Assembly (NCBI GenBank): GCA_016720115.1
Contig: JADJXT010000002.1
Location: 558,001 to 622,000 of the forward strand
Length of the DNA stretch: 64,000 nt
Direction: 5' to 3'
DNA from: Sphingomonadales bacterium
Lineage (GTDB): Bacteria; Pseudomonadota; Alphaproteobacteria; Sphingomonadales; Sphingomonadaceae
Shown: in pieces, positions 8,327 through 16,961 of the stretch
Layout: each line of letters opens with the position of its first letter
How positions within the stretch are numbered: the first letter of the stretch is position 1
Notes under the pieces: model-generated
Told to the model about the DNA's origin: nothing
The model's database searches: none
What the model saw: only the letters and a program-made list of their open reading frames with translations
Translations under genes and position numbers: made by a program

Positions 8327-9640
8327 ATGCGCAGGTTCCGGTCTATCGCCCTTTTGCTTACCCTTCCGCTTTCGGTTTTGCCGATCCCGGCAATGGGCGC
8401 GGAACCGGCCCCCGCTGCGCAGAAAACCGCCGCCACCCCGCTCGATATGCGAGCCGGGCAACTGGTCGCCATTCTCAACAACGGAATGGCGGTGGAGGAT
8501 TATTTCACGCCAAGTTTTCTGACCGCAGTGCCGCCTGCACAGATCAAGGCGATTTCGGACAGTTTTGCCGCGCAATATGGCAAGGCGCTCGCCATAGCCG
8601 CCATCCAGCGCAACGGGCCGAACAGCGCGACGCTTCAGGTGGAATATGAAAAAGCGATTGCAACCATAGATATAACGGTCGAACCGTCGACCCCGAATAA
8701 GGTAGCTGGCCTGCTCGCCAAGGGCTTTTCGCTGAAGGGCGACACTATCGGGAAGATACAGGCGGATTTCGGCGCGCTGCCCGGATCGAGCGGGTTCATC
8801 GTCAAGAAGCTGACCAACGAAGGCGCGGTGACGGTGCACGCAATGAATGCCGAAAGGCAGTTTGCCACCGGATCGACCTTCAAGCTTTATGTGCTTGCCG
8901 AACTGGCAAGCCAAGTTGCTGCCGGGCAGCGCCGCTGGTCTGACGTGGTGCCTTTGGGCGTGCGCAACCACAGCTCCGCAGGCACGCAAAACTGGCCGCT
9001 CGACACACCGGTGACGTTGCAGGCGCTGGCGACATGGATGATTTCGGTGAGCGACAATGCCGCAACCGATGCACTGATGCGCGAACTGGGTCGCGATGCC
9101 GTCGAAAGCAAGCTGGCGAGTATCGGCCACAGCGCGCCAGACAGGGCGCTGCCGATGCTGACCACAGTCGAGGCCTTTGCCCTGAAGAGCAATCCGAAAC
9201 TGCGCGAGCGGTTCGAAAAAGCCAATGAAGCCGGGCAGCGCGAATTGCTGATCGGCGAACGCACTGCGCTCTCTTATGGTGCCATCGACATGTCGCAACT
9301 CGGCTCAGGCCCAGTCGCCATCGAAAGCATCGAATGGTTCGCCTCCCCCGAAGACACCGCCCTGTTGCTCAACAATTTGCGCCGGATCAACAGCCAGACG
9401 GCGCGCGACGTGATGGCAGTCAACAGCGGCATCGGTGCGGCTGCGGCGGGCAAGTGGCGCTATCTGGGTTACAAGGGCGGATCGGAACCCGGCGTAATCT
9501 CGATGAGCTTCCTTGCCCAATCCAAGGCAAGCGAATGGTATGCGATTTCAGGAAGCTGGAACAATCCGGCCAAGGAAGTCGACAATGCGGCCTTCGTAGC
9601 GCTGATGACGCGGCTGATCGATACTGTTGCTGCGAGTTAG
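8327..9640 (+). CDS. Secreted serine beta-lactamase-like protein
   Basis: This 437-residue protein has a signal peptide (hydrophobic residues about 7-23, cleavage near AMG-AE). A domain of about 110 residues then precedes a penicillin-recognising fold. The active-site motifs are readable: S183-T-F-K186 (SxxK), S242-D-N244 (SDN) and a YKGG motif near residue 385. These fit the PF13354-type beta-lactamase family, whose members include both true lactamases and proteins of unknown role. No class A omega-loop glutamate was confirmed by eye, so hydrolysis of beta-lactams is uncertain. The start is the ATG at 8327, with GAGGAG at 8315-8320. It probably shares a transcript with parE. A hairpin repeat follows. 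Confidence 0.8.
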   Translation: MRRFRSIALLLTLPLSVLPIPAMGAEPAPAAQKTAATPLDMRAGQLVAILNNGMAVEDYFTPSFLTAVPPAQIKAISDSFAAQYGKALAIAAIQRNGPNSATLQVEYEKAIATIDITVEPSTPNKVAGLLAKGFSLKGDTIGKIQADFGALPGSSGFIVKKLTNEGAVTVHAMNAERQFATGSTFKLYVLAELASQVAAGQRRWSDVVPLGVRNHSSAGTQNWPLDTPVTLQALATWMISVSDNAATDALMRELGRDAVESKLASIGHSAPDRALPMLTTVEAFALKSNPKLRERFEKANEAGQRELLIGERTALSYGAIDMSQLGSGPVAIESIEWFASPEDTALLLNNLRRINSQTARDVMAVNSGIGAAAAGKWRYLGYKGGSEPGVISMSFLAQSKASEWYAISGSWNNPAKEVDNAAFVALMTRLIDTVAAS

Positions 9641-9668
9641 AATTTTCCGACTTGGAATCGTGCTGACG

Positions 9669-9816
9669 AAACACCTCCCCGGAACTGGGAGGCGGTTCGC
9701 CGTAGGCGAGCCGGAGGGGCCTGTGTGGAGCCAAAGCGGAACGGCGGACAAGAGTTTCTCGCCCAACCCGGCCCCACCGGCGCTTCGCGCCCCCTCCCCG
9801 TGCCGGGGAGGTGTTT
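9669..9816. repeat. Dispersed palindromic repeat, family B
   Basis: The outer arms are AAACACCTCCCCGG at 9669-9682 extended to 9692, and their reverse complement at 9793-9816. About 20 of 24 positions pair. A nested hairpin reads CGGTTCGCCGTAGGCGAGCCG. The element fills the gap between two convergent genes (beta-lactamase-like and LysR) and could act as a two-way terminator. Confidence 0.8.
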
Positions 9817-9844
9817 AGGTAAGCAGGCAGCTGGCCATCACGCC

Positions 9845-10636
9845 CTAACCCGTCAGCGCCTCGACCAGCGCCTTGACCTTTTTCTGCCGCCACTGCGGCA
9901 AAGGTGCCACCAGCCAGTAAGCCAGCCTGTATTCCTGCGCATTATCAAGCGCGCGGACCCTGCCTGCCGCCAGATCCGCTTCGGCCAGCAAATGCGGGAC
10001 ACATGCCTTGCCCAGCCCGATCGCTGCGGCATCGATGGCCAATCCCGCATCGCCCAGGCGCAGTGCGGCGGCGCCATCCTCAATCGGGCAGCCGGGCCAG
10101 CCGATGGGCGTTTCGGCACCGCCATCCGGGGCGGCAACAGTCACGAAGGCCCCTGCCGCCAATTGCACGCCTTCATGTTCGCCCGGCCCGTCGGTCAGGC
10201 GGATGGCGAGATCGAGATTGGCTTCGGTGAAATCGATTTCGTTGTCGGCAGCAATCAGCGTGAACTGCAGGTCGGTATTGGAAGTGCCATATCTGGCGAG
10301 CCTTGCCGTCAACCATTTGGCGGTGAAGTCGCGCGGTGCGGCAATGGTGAGCGAATTTGAGGTCTGCCCCGATTGCATTGCGCGCACCGATTCCTCGAAC
10401 TGCAGGAAGCCCGCGCGCAGGGCATCAAGGCCTTTTTCCGCTTCAGGCGTCAGCTCCAGCCCCTTGGGTGTGCGGCGGAAGAGGACGACGCCGAGCATAT
10501 CCTCAAGCGCGCGAATCTGCTGGCCGACAGCGGCGGGCGTAACGGCAAGCTCATCGGCAGCCTTGGTGAAGCTCAAATGACGCGCAGCTGCGTCAAATAC
10601 GCGCAGGCCGTTCAGGGGAAGGTGCGTGCGCTTCAT
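9845..10636 (-). CDS. LysR family transcriptional regulator, GcvA-like
   Basis: This is a 263-residue LysR-type regulator. The N-terminal PLNGLRVFDAAARHLSFTKA, ADELAVTPAAVGQQIRALED and LGVVLFRRTPKGLELTPE segments give the winged helix-turn-helix, most like the GcvA subgroup. The effector-binding domain (from about residue 90) is shorter than the usual 200 residues and gives the protein a total length some 30 residues under the family norm. The start overlaps the apaG stop by ATGA, so it is cotranscribed with apaG. The regulated genes are not evident from the neighbourhood. Confidence 0.87.
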   Translation of the reverse strand: MKRTHLPLNGLRVFDAAARHLSFTKAADELAVTPAAVGQQIRALEDMLGVVLFRRTPKGLELTPEAEKGLDALRAGFLQFEESVRAMQSGQTSNSLTIAAPRDFTAKWLTARLARYGTSNTDLQFTLIAADNEIDFTEANLDLAIRLTDGPGEHEGVQLAAGAFVTVAAPDGGAETPIGWPGCPIEDGAAALRLGDAGLAIDAAAIGLGKACVPHLLAEADLAAGRVRALDNAQEYRLAYWLVAPLPQWRQKKVKALVEALTG

Positions 10637-11037
10637 CGGGCGGTAGCAGGCGCGACCAGTTTGAAGCGCGGGATTTCGACCAGGAAGGTCGTTCCATCGG
10701 CGCGGATGAAGCGGTAATGCCCCTCCATGATGCCCGATGGCGTCGTCAGCGGGCAGCCCGATACATAGTCATGGCTGGCATCCGGTTTGAGCAGCGGCTG
10801 CTCCCCCACCACGCCGTCACCATCGACATGGTTTACCCCGCCATGGCCATCGGTAATCTTCCAGTGACGCGACAGCAATTGCACCGGATCGTCGCGATGG
10901 TTTTCGATGCGGATATGATAAGACCAGAACCAGCGGCTCTGCGAAGGCGCCGACTGATCCTCAAGGAAGTTGGTTACCACGCGCACGGTAACGCCCTCGG
11001 TCGTTGCATGTTCGTCAAAGAGCGCGTCGAGTATCAC
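10633..11037 (-). CDS. apaG: ApaG family protein
   Basis: This 134-residue protein belongs to the ApaG family, a single immunoglobulin-like beta domain linked genetically to divalent-metal efflux and Ap4A metabolism in enterobacteria. The family signatures RWFWSYHIRIENH, VQLLSRHWKITDGHG and the C-terminal SGIMEGHYRFIRADG are all present. It lies 12 bp downstream of metZ and overlaps the LysR gene, so the three probably form one operon. The biochemical role of ApaG remains unclear in the literature. Confidence 0.92.
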   Translation of the reverse strand: MILDALFDEHATTEGVTVRVVTNFLEDQSAPSQSRWFWSYHIRIENHRDDPVQLLSRHWKITDGHGGVNHVDGDGVVGEQPLLKPDASHDYVSGCPLTTPSGIMEGHYRFIRADGTTFLVEIPRFKLVAPATAR

Positions 11038-11049
11038 CGAATATCCCCG

Positions 11050-12258
11050 TCAGAGGCCTGCCTTTAGCAGGGCTTGATCCAGATCGTCGATCAAATCCTG
11101 CGGATCTTCCAACCCGATATTGATGCGCAGCATACCTTCTTCAACCCCCATCAGCAGCCGCTGTTCTTCCGAAACGCTGTAGTGGGTGGTCGATGACGGA
11201 TGGCACATCAGGCTGCGGCTATCCCCGATATTGTTGGAAATGTCGATCAGTTCGAGCGCGTTGAGCAGCGCCATCGCCTGTTTGCGGCCGCCATCGAGAA
11301 TGAAACTGAAAATCGGCCCGCACGCCTTCATCTGGCTCATCGCCAGATTGTGCTGCGGGTGGCTGGCGAGGCCCGGATGAAGCATTTTCTGCACCCGGCC
11401 TTCGAGGAAGCTGCCCACCGCCATCGCATTTTCCGACTGGCGCATCGCGCGCAGTTCGAGCGTTTCGAGCCCCTTGTGCACCACCCAGGCATTGAAGGGC
11501 GAGCAATTGGGGCCAGTGTTGCGCTGGAAGGGCAGCAGCACATCGTTGATCCATTGCGCCGAGCCGCAAACCGCGCCCGCCAGCACCCTGCCCTGCCCGT
11601 CCATCAGCTTGGTCGCGCTATAGGCAACGACATCGGCCCCGAAATCCATCGGACGCTGCAGCACGCTGGTGGCAAAGGCATTGTCGACCACGCTCGTGAT
11701 GCCATGCTCCTTCGCCAGCCCGCAGACATAGGCCATGTCGACAATATCCATCGTCGGGTTGGCCGGGGTTTCAAAGAAAAACACCTTGGTATTGGGCTGG
11801 ATCGCCGCCTTCCATGCGTCATTGTCGCGCGCGTCGATTGTGGTGCTGGTGATGCCCCAGCGCGGCAGCAGGCTGTCGGTCAGCCAGCGGCACGACCCAA
11901 AGGCTGCGCGCGCCGCGACCACATGATCGCCCTGGCTCAACTGGCAGAGCAAGGCGGTGGTCATCGCCGCCATGCCGGTTGCCTGCATCCGGCACGCCTC
12001 CGCGCCTTCCATCAGCGCGATGCGCTCCTCGACCATCGCAACGCTTGGGTTTTGCAGCCGACTGTAGGTCATGCCCTGCTGCTCGCCTGCAAAGCGCGCG
12101 GCAACCGATTCGGCATCGTCATAGCAATAGCCAGAGGTCAGAAAGATCGCCTCGGACGTTTCGCCATGCTCGCTGCGCCAGGTGCCGCCGCGCACCGCCT
12201 GCGTGGCAGGCCGCCATTTGGAGGTAATTTCGCGATTGAGGCCGGTAGTTTTCTTCAT
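11050..12258 (-). CDS. metZ: O-succinylhomoserine sulfhydrylase
   Basis: MetZ makes homocysteine directly from O-succinylhomoserine and sulfide in methionine synthesis. It is a PLP enzyme of the Cys/Met metabolism family. The 402-residue protein begins MKKTTGLNREITSKWRPATQ and has the family segments GMTYSRLQNPSVAMVEERI, FFETPANPTMDIVD and SATKLMDGQGR, in which Lys217 should carry the PLP. The start is the ATG at 12258; upstream in-frame sequence runs through a dispersed repeat and is not coding. It precedes apaG by 12 bp. The sulfhydrylase call over cystathionine gamma-synthase rests on overall similarity and is fairly firm. Confidence 0.88.
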   Translation of the reverse strand: MKKTTGLNREITSKWRPATQAVRGGTWRSEHGETSEAIFLTSGYCYDDAESVAARFAGEQQGMTYSRLQNPSVAMVEERIALMEGAEACRMQATGMAAMTTALLCQLSQGDHVVAARAAFGSCRWLTDSLLPRWGITSTTIDARDNDAWKAAIQPNTKVFFFETPANPTMDIVDMAYVCGLAKEHGITSVVDNAFATSVLQRPMDFGADVVAYSATKLMDGQGRVLAGAVCGSAQWINDVLLPFQRNTGPNCSPFNAWVVHKGLETLELRAMRQSENAMAVGSFLEGRVQKMLHPGLASHPQHNLAMSQMKACGPIFSFILDGGRKQAMALLNALELIDISNNIGDSRSLMCHPSSTTHYSVSEEQRLLMGVEEGMLRINIGLEDPQDLIDDLDQALLKAGL

Positions 12259-12301
12259 GGGATCGCTTTTCGGTTTGTATTCGGATTCGGTCAAATCAAA
12301 A

Positions 12302-12392
12302 ACCGCAGTGCTGAGCCTGTCGAAGCACGCCCAGCAGTAAAGCGCCGTTGGGCTTCGCCCGCCTGCGGCACCGACAGGCTCAGGGCTACGGT
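12302..12392. repeat. Dispersed long-hairpin repeat, family A, copy 2
   Basis: The left arm at 12302-12325 begins ACCGCAGTGCTGAGCCTGTC. The right arm at 12372-12392 is CGACAGGCTCAGGGCTACGG plus T. It lies between metZ and leuB, which read in the same direction, and is related to the copies at 1307-1406 and 40092-40174. It probably separates the two transcripts. Confidence 0.85.
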
Positions 12393-12397
12393 TCCTT

Positions 12398-13441
12398 TTA
12401 CAAGGCCGCCAAAACGGCATCGCCCATTTCGCGCGTGTTCATGGTGCCGCCCAGATCGGGCGAACGCGCACCACCTGCCAGAGCCCTGGCAACCGCCGTC
12501 TCGATCCGGTCGGCAGCTTCGGACTGGCCCAGCGAATAGCGCAGCATCATCGCCGCCGACAGGATCGTCGCCAGCGGGTTGGCCTTGCCCTGCCCGGCAA
12601 TGTCGGGCGCGCTGCCGTGGATTGGTTCGTACAGCCCCTTCTGGTTGGAATCGAGCGATGCGCTGGGCAGCATCCCGATGGAGCCTGCACACATTGACGC
12701 CTGATCCGAGAGGATATCGCCGAACAGATTGCCGGTGACGATGACGTCGAACTGGCCGGGATTGCGCACCAACTGCATCGCAGCATTGTCGACATACATG
12801 TGGCTCAATTCGACTTCCGGAAATTCTTTCGCGGTTTCGATCACCACATCGCGCCAGAGCTGGCTGGTTTCGAGGACATTCGCCTTGTCGACCGAACAGA
12901 GTTTGCGACCGCGCGCCATCGCGGTTTCAAAACCGACGCGCGCGATGCGGCACACTTCGTCTTCGTTGTACGACATGATGTCATAGCCTTCGCGCTTGCC
13001 TTCAGCCGTTGTGCGCATGCCCTTTTCGCCGAAATACACGTCGCCGTTGAGTTCGCGCACGATCACCATGTCGATCTGGCTGGCAACTTCCGGACGCAGT
13101 GCCGAAGCATCGGCCAGTTCGGGAAACAGTTTGGCCGGACGCAAATTGGCGAACAGCGCCAGTTCCTTGCGCAGACCCAGGATCGCCTGTTCTGGGCGCA
13201 GATGCCGCTCCAGCGCATCGCAATCGGGATCGCCAACGGCACCGAACAGGATAGCGTCGGCGCGCTTGGCCAGATCGAGCGTGGCCTGCGGCAAGGGGTG
13301 ACCGCTCGCCTTATAGGCTGCCCCGCCCACCGGCGCTTCTTCGAAAACCATGCCGGGCAGCGCAAGTGCCTCCAGCACGCGGCGCGCTTCGGCAATGACT
13401 TCGGGACCAATCCCGTCTCCGGGCAACAGGGCAATGTGCAT
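12398..13441 (-). CDS. leuB: 3-isopropylmalate dehydrogenase
   Basis: LeuB oxidises and decarboxylates 3-isopropylmalate in leucine synthesis, using NAD and Mg2+. The 347-residue protein starts MHIALLPGDGIGPEVIAEAR, which includes the conserved nucleotide-site glycines. It carries NVLETSQLWRDVV and the metal/substrate region IVTGNLFGDILSDQASM followed by GSIGMLPSAS. GLYEPIHGSAPDIAGQGKANP is the family signature. The start at 13441 was preferred over an in-frame ATG at 13465, because the family begins at this point. leuCD is not nearby. It is flanked by dispersed repeats on both sides. Confidence 0.96.
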   Translation of the reverse strand: MHIALLPGDGIGPEVIAEARRVLEALALPGMVFEEAPVGGAAYKASGHPLPQATLDLAKRADAILFGAVGDPDCDALERHLRPEQAILGLRKELALFANLRPAKLFPELADASALRPEVASQIDMVIVRELNGDVYFGEKGMRTTAEGKREGYDIMSYNEDEVCRIARVGFETAMARGRKLCSVDKANVLETSQLWRDVVIETAKEFPEVELSHMYVDNAAMQLVRNPGQFDVIVTGNLFGDILSDQASMCAGSIGMLPSASLDSNQKGLYEPIHGSAPDIAGQGKANPLATILSAAMMLRYSLGQSEAADRIETAVARALAGGARSPDLGGTMNTREMGDAVLAAL

Positions 13442-13463
13442 TATCAAACCTATGGCTTTCGTC

Positions 13464-13526
13464 ATCCCGAACTTGTTTCGGGATAACAGGCTGTGCTTGC
13501 TTGTTATGCTGAAACAAGTTCAGCAT
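13464..13526. repeat. Dispersed palindromic repeat, family C (paired hairpins)
   Basis: Two hairpins, ATCCCGAA-CTTGT-TTCGGGAT (13464-13484) and ATGCTGAA-ACAAG-TTCAGCAT (13506-13526), have reverse-complementary loops. They are therefore arms of one larger imperfect inverted repeat. The element lies between recO and leuB. Confidence 0.8.
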
Positions 13527-13570
13527 GGCGACGACTGAACTTGGAGGAGCCTTTGCCGCCTCACAGCCCC

Positions 13571-14176
13571 TTATGCAACCGCCCTTTTCAGCCGATCGAC
13601 CAGCCTTTCGCGCGCGGCCATGACATCGGCACGCTTTTCGCCGAGGACATGAAGCAGAAGCGCCTCGCGCTGCGCAGCCATCGCCTTGAGCGCAGCCGCT
13701 GTTCCCTCGCCCGCAACAAGGTCTTCGCCGCCATAACCGAGTTCGGACAGCAGCAATGCTTCATAGCGCGCCATTGCGGGCGCCCAACCGCGTGCAGCCG
13801 GCGCCAACTCAACCGCCGCAAGCAGGCCATCGAGTGCCGAAAACAGGCGCGGATAGGGGTGAAGCTCGGGAACTGCGCTGGCTGTCAGCGTGCAGGCCCA
13901 TTCGATGGCTGCCGCCGCCAGCGGTTCGCCGAGCAGGTGTGCGCGGCTGTGCACGGGTTCGACCGAAAGCGACGCCAGTTGCCCGGCAACCCGCGCGCGC
14001 CACTCGCCCTTCACCACATTGCCGGGAATCAACACGGGCCGCAAAACCCTGCCACGTGCACCCTGCACATAACCTGCGAGCAGGCCATGTTCCCCGGTCA
14101 TGCAGCGGACAATGGCCCCGACCTCGCCATGCGGGCGGACGGCACAGATTATGGCCTGATCCGCGCTGTGCTGCAT
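13571..14176 (-). CDS. recO: DNA repair protein RecO
   Basis: RecO works with RecF and RecR to load RecA on SSB-coated single strands. The 201-residue protein has the N-terminal OB-fold segments AIICAVRPHGEVGAIVRCMT, HGLLAGYVQGARG and NVVKGEWRARV. A helical C-terminal part contains MARYEALLLSELGYG. It is at the short end for the family and has no visible zinc-binding cysteine cluster, as in many alphaproteobacterial RecO proteins. The phosphotransferase gene ends 2 bp before its start and is probably cotranscribed. Confidence 0.88.
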   Translation of the reverse strand: MQHSADQAIICAVRPHGEVGAIVRCMTGEHGLLAGYVQGARGRVLRPVLIPGNVVKGEWRARVAGQLASLSVEPVHSRAHLLGEPLAAAAIEWACTLTASAVPELHPYPRLFSALDGLLAAVELAPAARGWAPAMARYEALLLSELGYGGEDLVAGEGTAAALKAMAAQREALLLHVLGEKRADVMAARERLVDRLKRAVA

Positions 14177-14177
14177 T

Positions 14178-15539
14178 TCAGCCTTTCAGCCAGCGCGCTT
14201 TGGCTGCTGCCAGCGAGGCATATTTGGGGCTGTCATTGGCGAGCTTGGCCAGCATGGTCGCGCGCAGCCGCGGCAACAGGCCGGGGGTTGCCAGCGATGC
14301 CCTGCCTGCCATCAAATCCTCCGACAGCCTGGCATCGTGCGGATCGACGGGGTTTTCCGCCTCGCGGATGAGCATGCCGAGCGCGTTCATTGCGACCGCT
14401 GCCATGAACTTTTCGCGGCCAGCCGATTTCGCCTTCACACCCGTGTCGACCCATTCGCGGATCGCCTCGAGCAGTTCGACCGTTGAGGGTTCGCCTGCGC
14501 GGCGCGGCGGTGCAACAGCGGGCAGATTGATCGGCTGACGCTCTGTTTCGGGGGCATCATCCTCAAGCAGCAGCAAAAGGTCGACCTCATTTTCGCTCGT
14601 GCGCCGCCCGATGACCGCGCGTTCGAGGTTGCGGTCGGCCCCCAGACGCCAGATTTCCGCCATCTGCATACAGCCAAGCGCCCACCAGAGCGTGCGATAG
14701 ACCAGCCAGAAGCGGAAACGGGCGCGGTCGACCGGCCCGCCGCCCGATGCTTCATAAGAGGCGAAGAAGGTGTCGAGATCGCTCGCCCCAAAGGCAGGCT
14801 TGTCGAAATGGCCAAAGCGCCACACCGCCATGCAGCCATAAGCCAGATCTTCATGCGCATCGCCCCAATGCGCCAGCTCCCAGTCGAGAACGGCGGCAAG
14901 GCCATTGGCGTCGGCCATCACATTGCCCATGCGGAAATCACCATGCACCAGCACCGGATCGGCAGGCGGCGGCAGATTATCCTCGCACCAGCGGATCGCC
15001 AGCGCGACCACCGGCCGGTCGCCGCCATAGGTCAGGAATCGCTTCTTAAGTTCGCCCAGTGCAGCCGCAGTATCCATATAGGGAATCGGAATATCCGGGG
15101 TCGGCTTGATCGCATGGATGCGCGCCAGTTCGCGGGCGATATCGTGCACCAGAGATGCGGGGGGATCGGCGAGGATCTTCGCCGGGTTCACCTCTGCCTC
15201 AATGCGATACATGATATAGCCGGTGCCCATATCGTCTGCAGCGGTCAGTTCGCCCACCACCTCGGGCGCAAGCACGCCGCCGCGATGCGCGGTGCGCACC
15301 AGTTCGGCCTCTACGTCATGCGCAAAGGAGCGACCTTCCATGAAAGCGGCAGATGGCGAACGGCGCAACACATAGCCCTTCCCCGCCCGGTCGAACGACC
15401 AGCTTTCCATATTGGCTCCGCCCGACAGGCGCCCAAGATTTTCGATTGCAGCGCTGTTGTCAGCGATACGATCCATGACTGCCGCCAGCTTGGCCTGAAA
15501 TTCATCCATGGGATTTTTGATAGGCACAGTGTCGGTCAT
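14178..15539 (-). CDS. Phosphotransferase-family protein with C-terminal DUF6285-like domain
   Basis: This 453-residue protein joins an APH/choline-kinase-like domain to a C-terminal helical domain. The kinase-like part (residues about 30-320) carries RLSGGANMESWSF at the nucleotide loop, VLVHGDFRMGNVM as the catalytic HGD-x4-N loop and VLDWELAHWGDAHEDLAY as the metal-binding DWE region. The C-terminal third (about 345-453) resembles a small domain found fused to or beside such proteins in acyl-CoA gene clusters (DUF6285 from memory). Relatives are often near acyl-CoA dehydrogenases and may act on hydroxyacyl-CoA, but none is adjacent here. The substrate is unknown. Confidence 0.82.
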   Translation of the reverse strand: MTDTVPIKNPMDEFQAKLAAVMDRIADNSAAIENLGRLSGGANMESWSFDRAGKGYVLRRSPSAAFMEGRSFAHDVEAELVRTAHRGGVLAPEVVGELTAADDMGTGYIMYRIEAEVNPAKILADPPASLVHDIARELARIHAIKPTPDIPIPYMDTAAALGELKKRFLTYGGDRPVVALAIRWCEDNLPPPADPVLVHGDFRMGNVMADANGLAAVLDWELAHWGDAHEDLAYGCMAVWRFGHFDKPAFGASDLDTFFASYEASGGGPVDRARFRFWLVYRTLWWALGCMQMAEIWRLGADRNLERAVIGRRTSENEVDLLLLLEDDAPETERQPINLPAVAPPRRAGEPSTVELLEAIREWVDTGVKAKSAGREKFMAAVAMNALGMLIREAENPVDPHDARLSEDLMAGRASLATPGLLPRLRATMLAKLANDSPKYASLAAAKARWLKG

Positions 15540-15552
15540 GGCAAGCGAAAGC

Positions 15553-15933
15553 TCATTTGTTGCTCCAATAGTCGAATGCTTTTTGCTGATGCTGCGCGAG
15601 ATAGGCGCGGGCTTCGCTGCCCTCCCATGCGCCTACATGGTCGTGGCGTGACACCCACCAGCCCTGCCCGGGCAGCCCGTCCCCTTCGCGAACGACAAGG
15701 CACGCCAATGGCGGTTCGCCGCGCTGTTCGGCTTCTGTGTCAACCGCATCCAGCGTCTTGCACAAAGCCCGCATCTTGGGCCGGGTGAAGCGATAGCCGA
15801 GCGTCATCAGCATTTCCGAATAGCTCATCGCGTGCCTCTCCCGCGCAGCCTGCCGAAGGATCGCGGCGATCCCGTCGACGTCAGACAGGCGCGCTGCATT
15901 GTCCGGCCCGTCGTCAAGGAAGGGATTGTCCAT
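15553..15933 (-). CDS. Conserved hypothetical protein, 126 aa
   Basis: I do not recognise this protein. From the ATG at 15933 it reads MDNPFLDDGPDNAARLSDVD, then a helical middle (AAILRQAARERHAMSYSEML) and a C-terminal part containing REGDGLPGQGWWVSRHDHVG. It has no signal peptide or membrane helix. A longer reading frame extends to 16155 through the tRNA region, which makes that start implausible. It lies 13 bp upstream of the phosphotransferase gene on the same strand, so a shared transcript is likely. The WW-centred C-terminal motif and the mixed helix/strand look suggest a small soluble domain. Confidence 0.65.
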   Translation of the reverse strand: MDNPFLDDGPDNAARLSDVDGIAAILRQAARERHAMSYSEMLMTLGYRFTRPKMRALCKTLDAVDTEAEQRGEPPLACLVVREGDGLPGQGWWVSRHDHVGAWEGSEARAYLAQHQQKAFDYWSNK

Positions 15934-16119
15934 GGCAGCCGCTGCACCTGTCAGCCGCCGACCGGCCGGGTTCGGATATCGGGAAATACCGCATTGTCGA
16001 ATGGCATCGGCGTTCGCTCCCTGCTCTCCCGGAAAACGCTTAATCGCCCGATTAAAAATGGCAAGCAGCGATTTCGGGTGCGTGCTGACCGGCCTAGCTT
16101 TATCAGGAAATGCAGGAAA

Positions 16120-16194
16120 TGGTGGGCGATACAAGGTTCGAACTTGTGGCCCCACCCGTGTGAAGGGTGTGCTCTACCGCTGAGCTAATCGCCC
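16120..16194 (-). tRNA. tRNA-Val (anticodon CAC)
   Basis: The minus strand folds into a complete cloverleaf of 72 nt plus an encoded CCA. The acceptor is GGGCGAT/ATCGCCC, the D-arm GCTC-AGCGGTA-GAGC, the anticodon stem CACCC/GGGTG with loop TTCACAC, and the T-arm ACAAG-TTCGAAC-CTTGT. Anticodon CAC reads GUG codons. Confidence 0.96.
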
Positions 16195-16259
16195 ACTCTG
16201 CCAAATCAGGAGCGCGCCTTTGCCAGAGCTTTTGCCGCCGCGCAAGCGCTTATCCGGTG

Positions 16260-16904
16260 TCAGGTGACAATCTTGATATGCGGCTTACCCGAGCTTGGCT
16301 TCGCGTCAAATTTGCGGCCGAGCCCGATGAAGATCGCATCAATGATCATGCCCAGTTTTTCCTCGGAAAGCTTGTGATCAAGATAGATCAGCGCCTCCGG
16401 GTTGCAATAGGTCACCACCATCTGGTTGATCAGCGATACCGCATCGTCGATTGACAGGTCGGGCAGATAGCCTTCGTCCATCGCCTGCACGACGAGTTCC
16501 GAAAGATAATGATCGCCAAGGTCAACATAGCCCTTCACCACCTCAAAATGCTCGTTGCCGAGTTCGAGATAGCTCTTGAACATGTCTGGGTCTTCATGGA
16601 ACTCGTCGCGCATCCTGACAAAGCGGCGCACAAAGAACTGGAACATTTTTTCGCGCGAAGGCAGGTCAGCCGCCACCACTTCTTCCATGATGGCGATTTT
16701 TGGGGCGAACCATCGTCCCGCCGCCGCCTCCATCAACGCTTCCTTGTTTTCAAAGAAGCGGTAGAGGTTGGCGGGGGACATGCCCGCCGCTGCTGCAAGC
16801 TCTGTCATCGACAGGTCTACGCCGCCGCGCTGGCGCACAAGCTGCTCGCAAATGTCGAGCAATTCCTGCCGGCCGGCTTCGATATCGGTTTGCGGACGAG
16901 CCAT
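16260..16904 (-). CDS. TetR family transcriptional regulator
   Basis: This 214-residue TetR-type regulator has the N-terminal helix-turn-helix with VDLSMTELAAAAGMSPANLY and RFFENKEALMEAA. A ligand-binding helical domain of about 150 residues follows. The C-terminal part, including QMVVTYCNPEALIYLDHKLS, resembles regulators of lipid or fatty-acid genes in this group of bacteria, but no target is adjacent. It sits between tRNA-Val and dinB on the same strand. The start is the ATG at 16904. Confidence 0.88.
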   Translation of the reverse strand: MARPQTDIEAGRQELLDICEQLVRQRGGVDLSMTELAAAAGMSPANLYRFFENKEALMEAAAGRWFAPKIAIMEEVVAADLPSREKMFQFFVRRFVRMRDEFHEDPDMFKSYLELGNEHFEVVKGYVDLGDHYLSELVVQAMDEGYLPDLSIDDAVSLINQMVVTYCNPEALIYLDHKLSEEKLGMIIDAIFIGLGRKFDAKPSSGKPHIKIVT

Positions 16905-16961
16905 AACACCCTCCCTGTATTGCCCGGTTATAACGCTTTTGTGATTATGTGAGCGAAAGCT

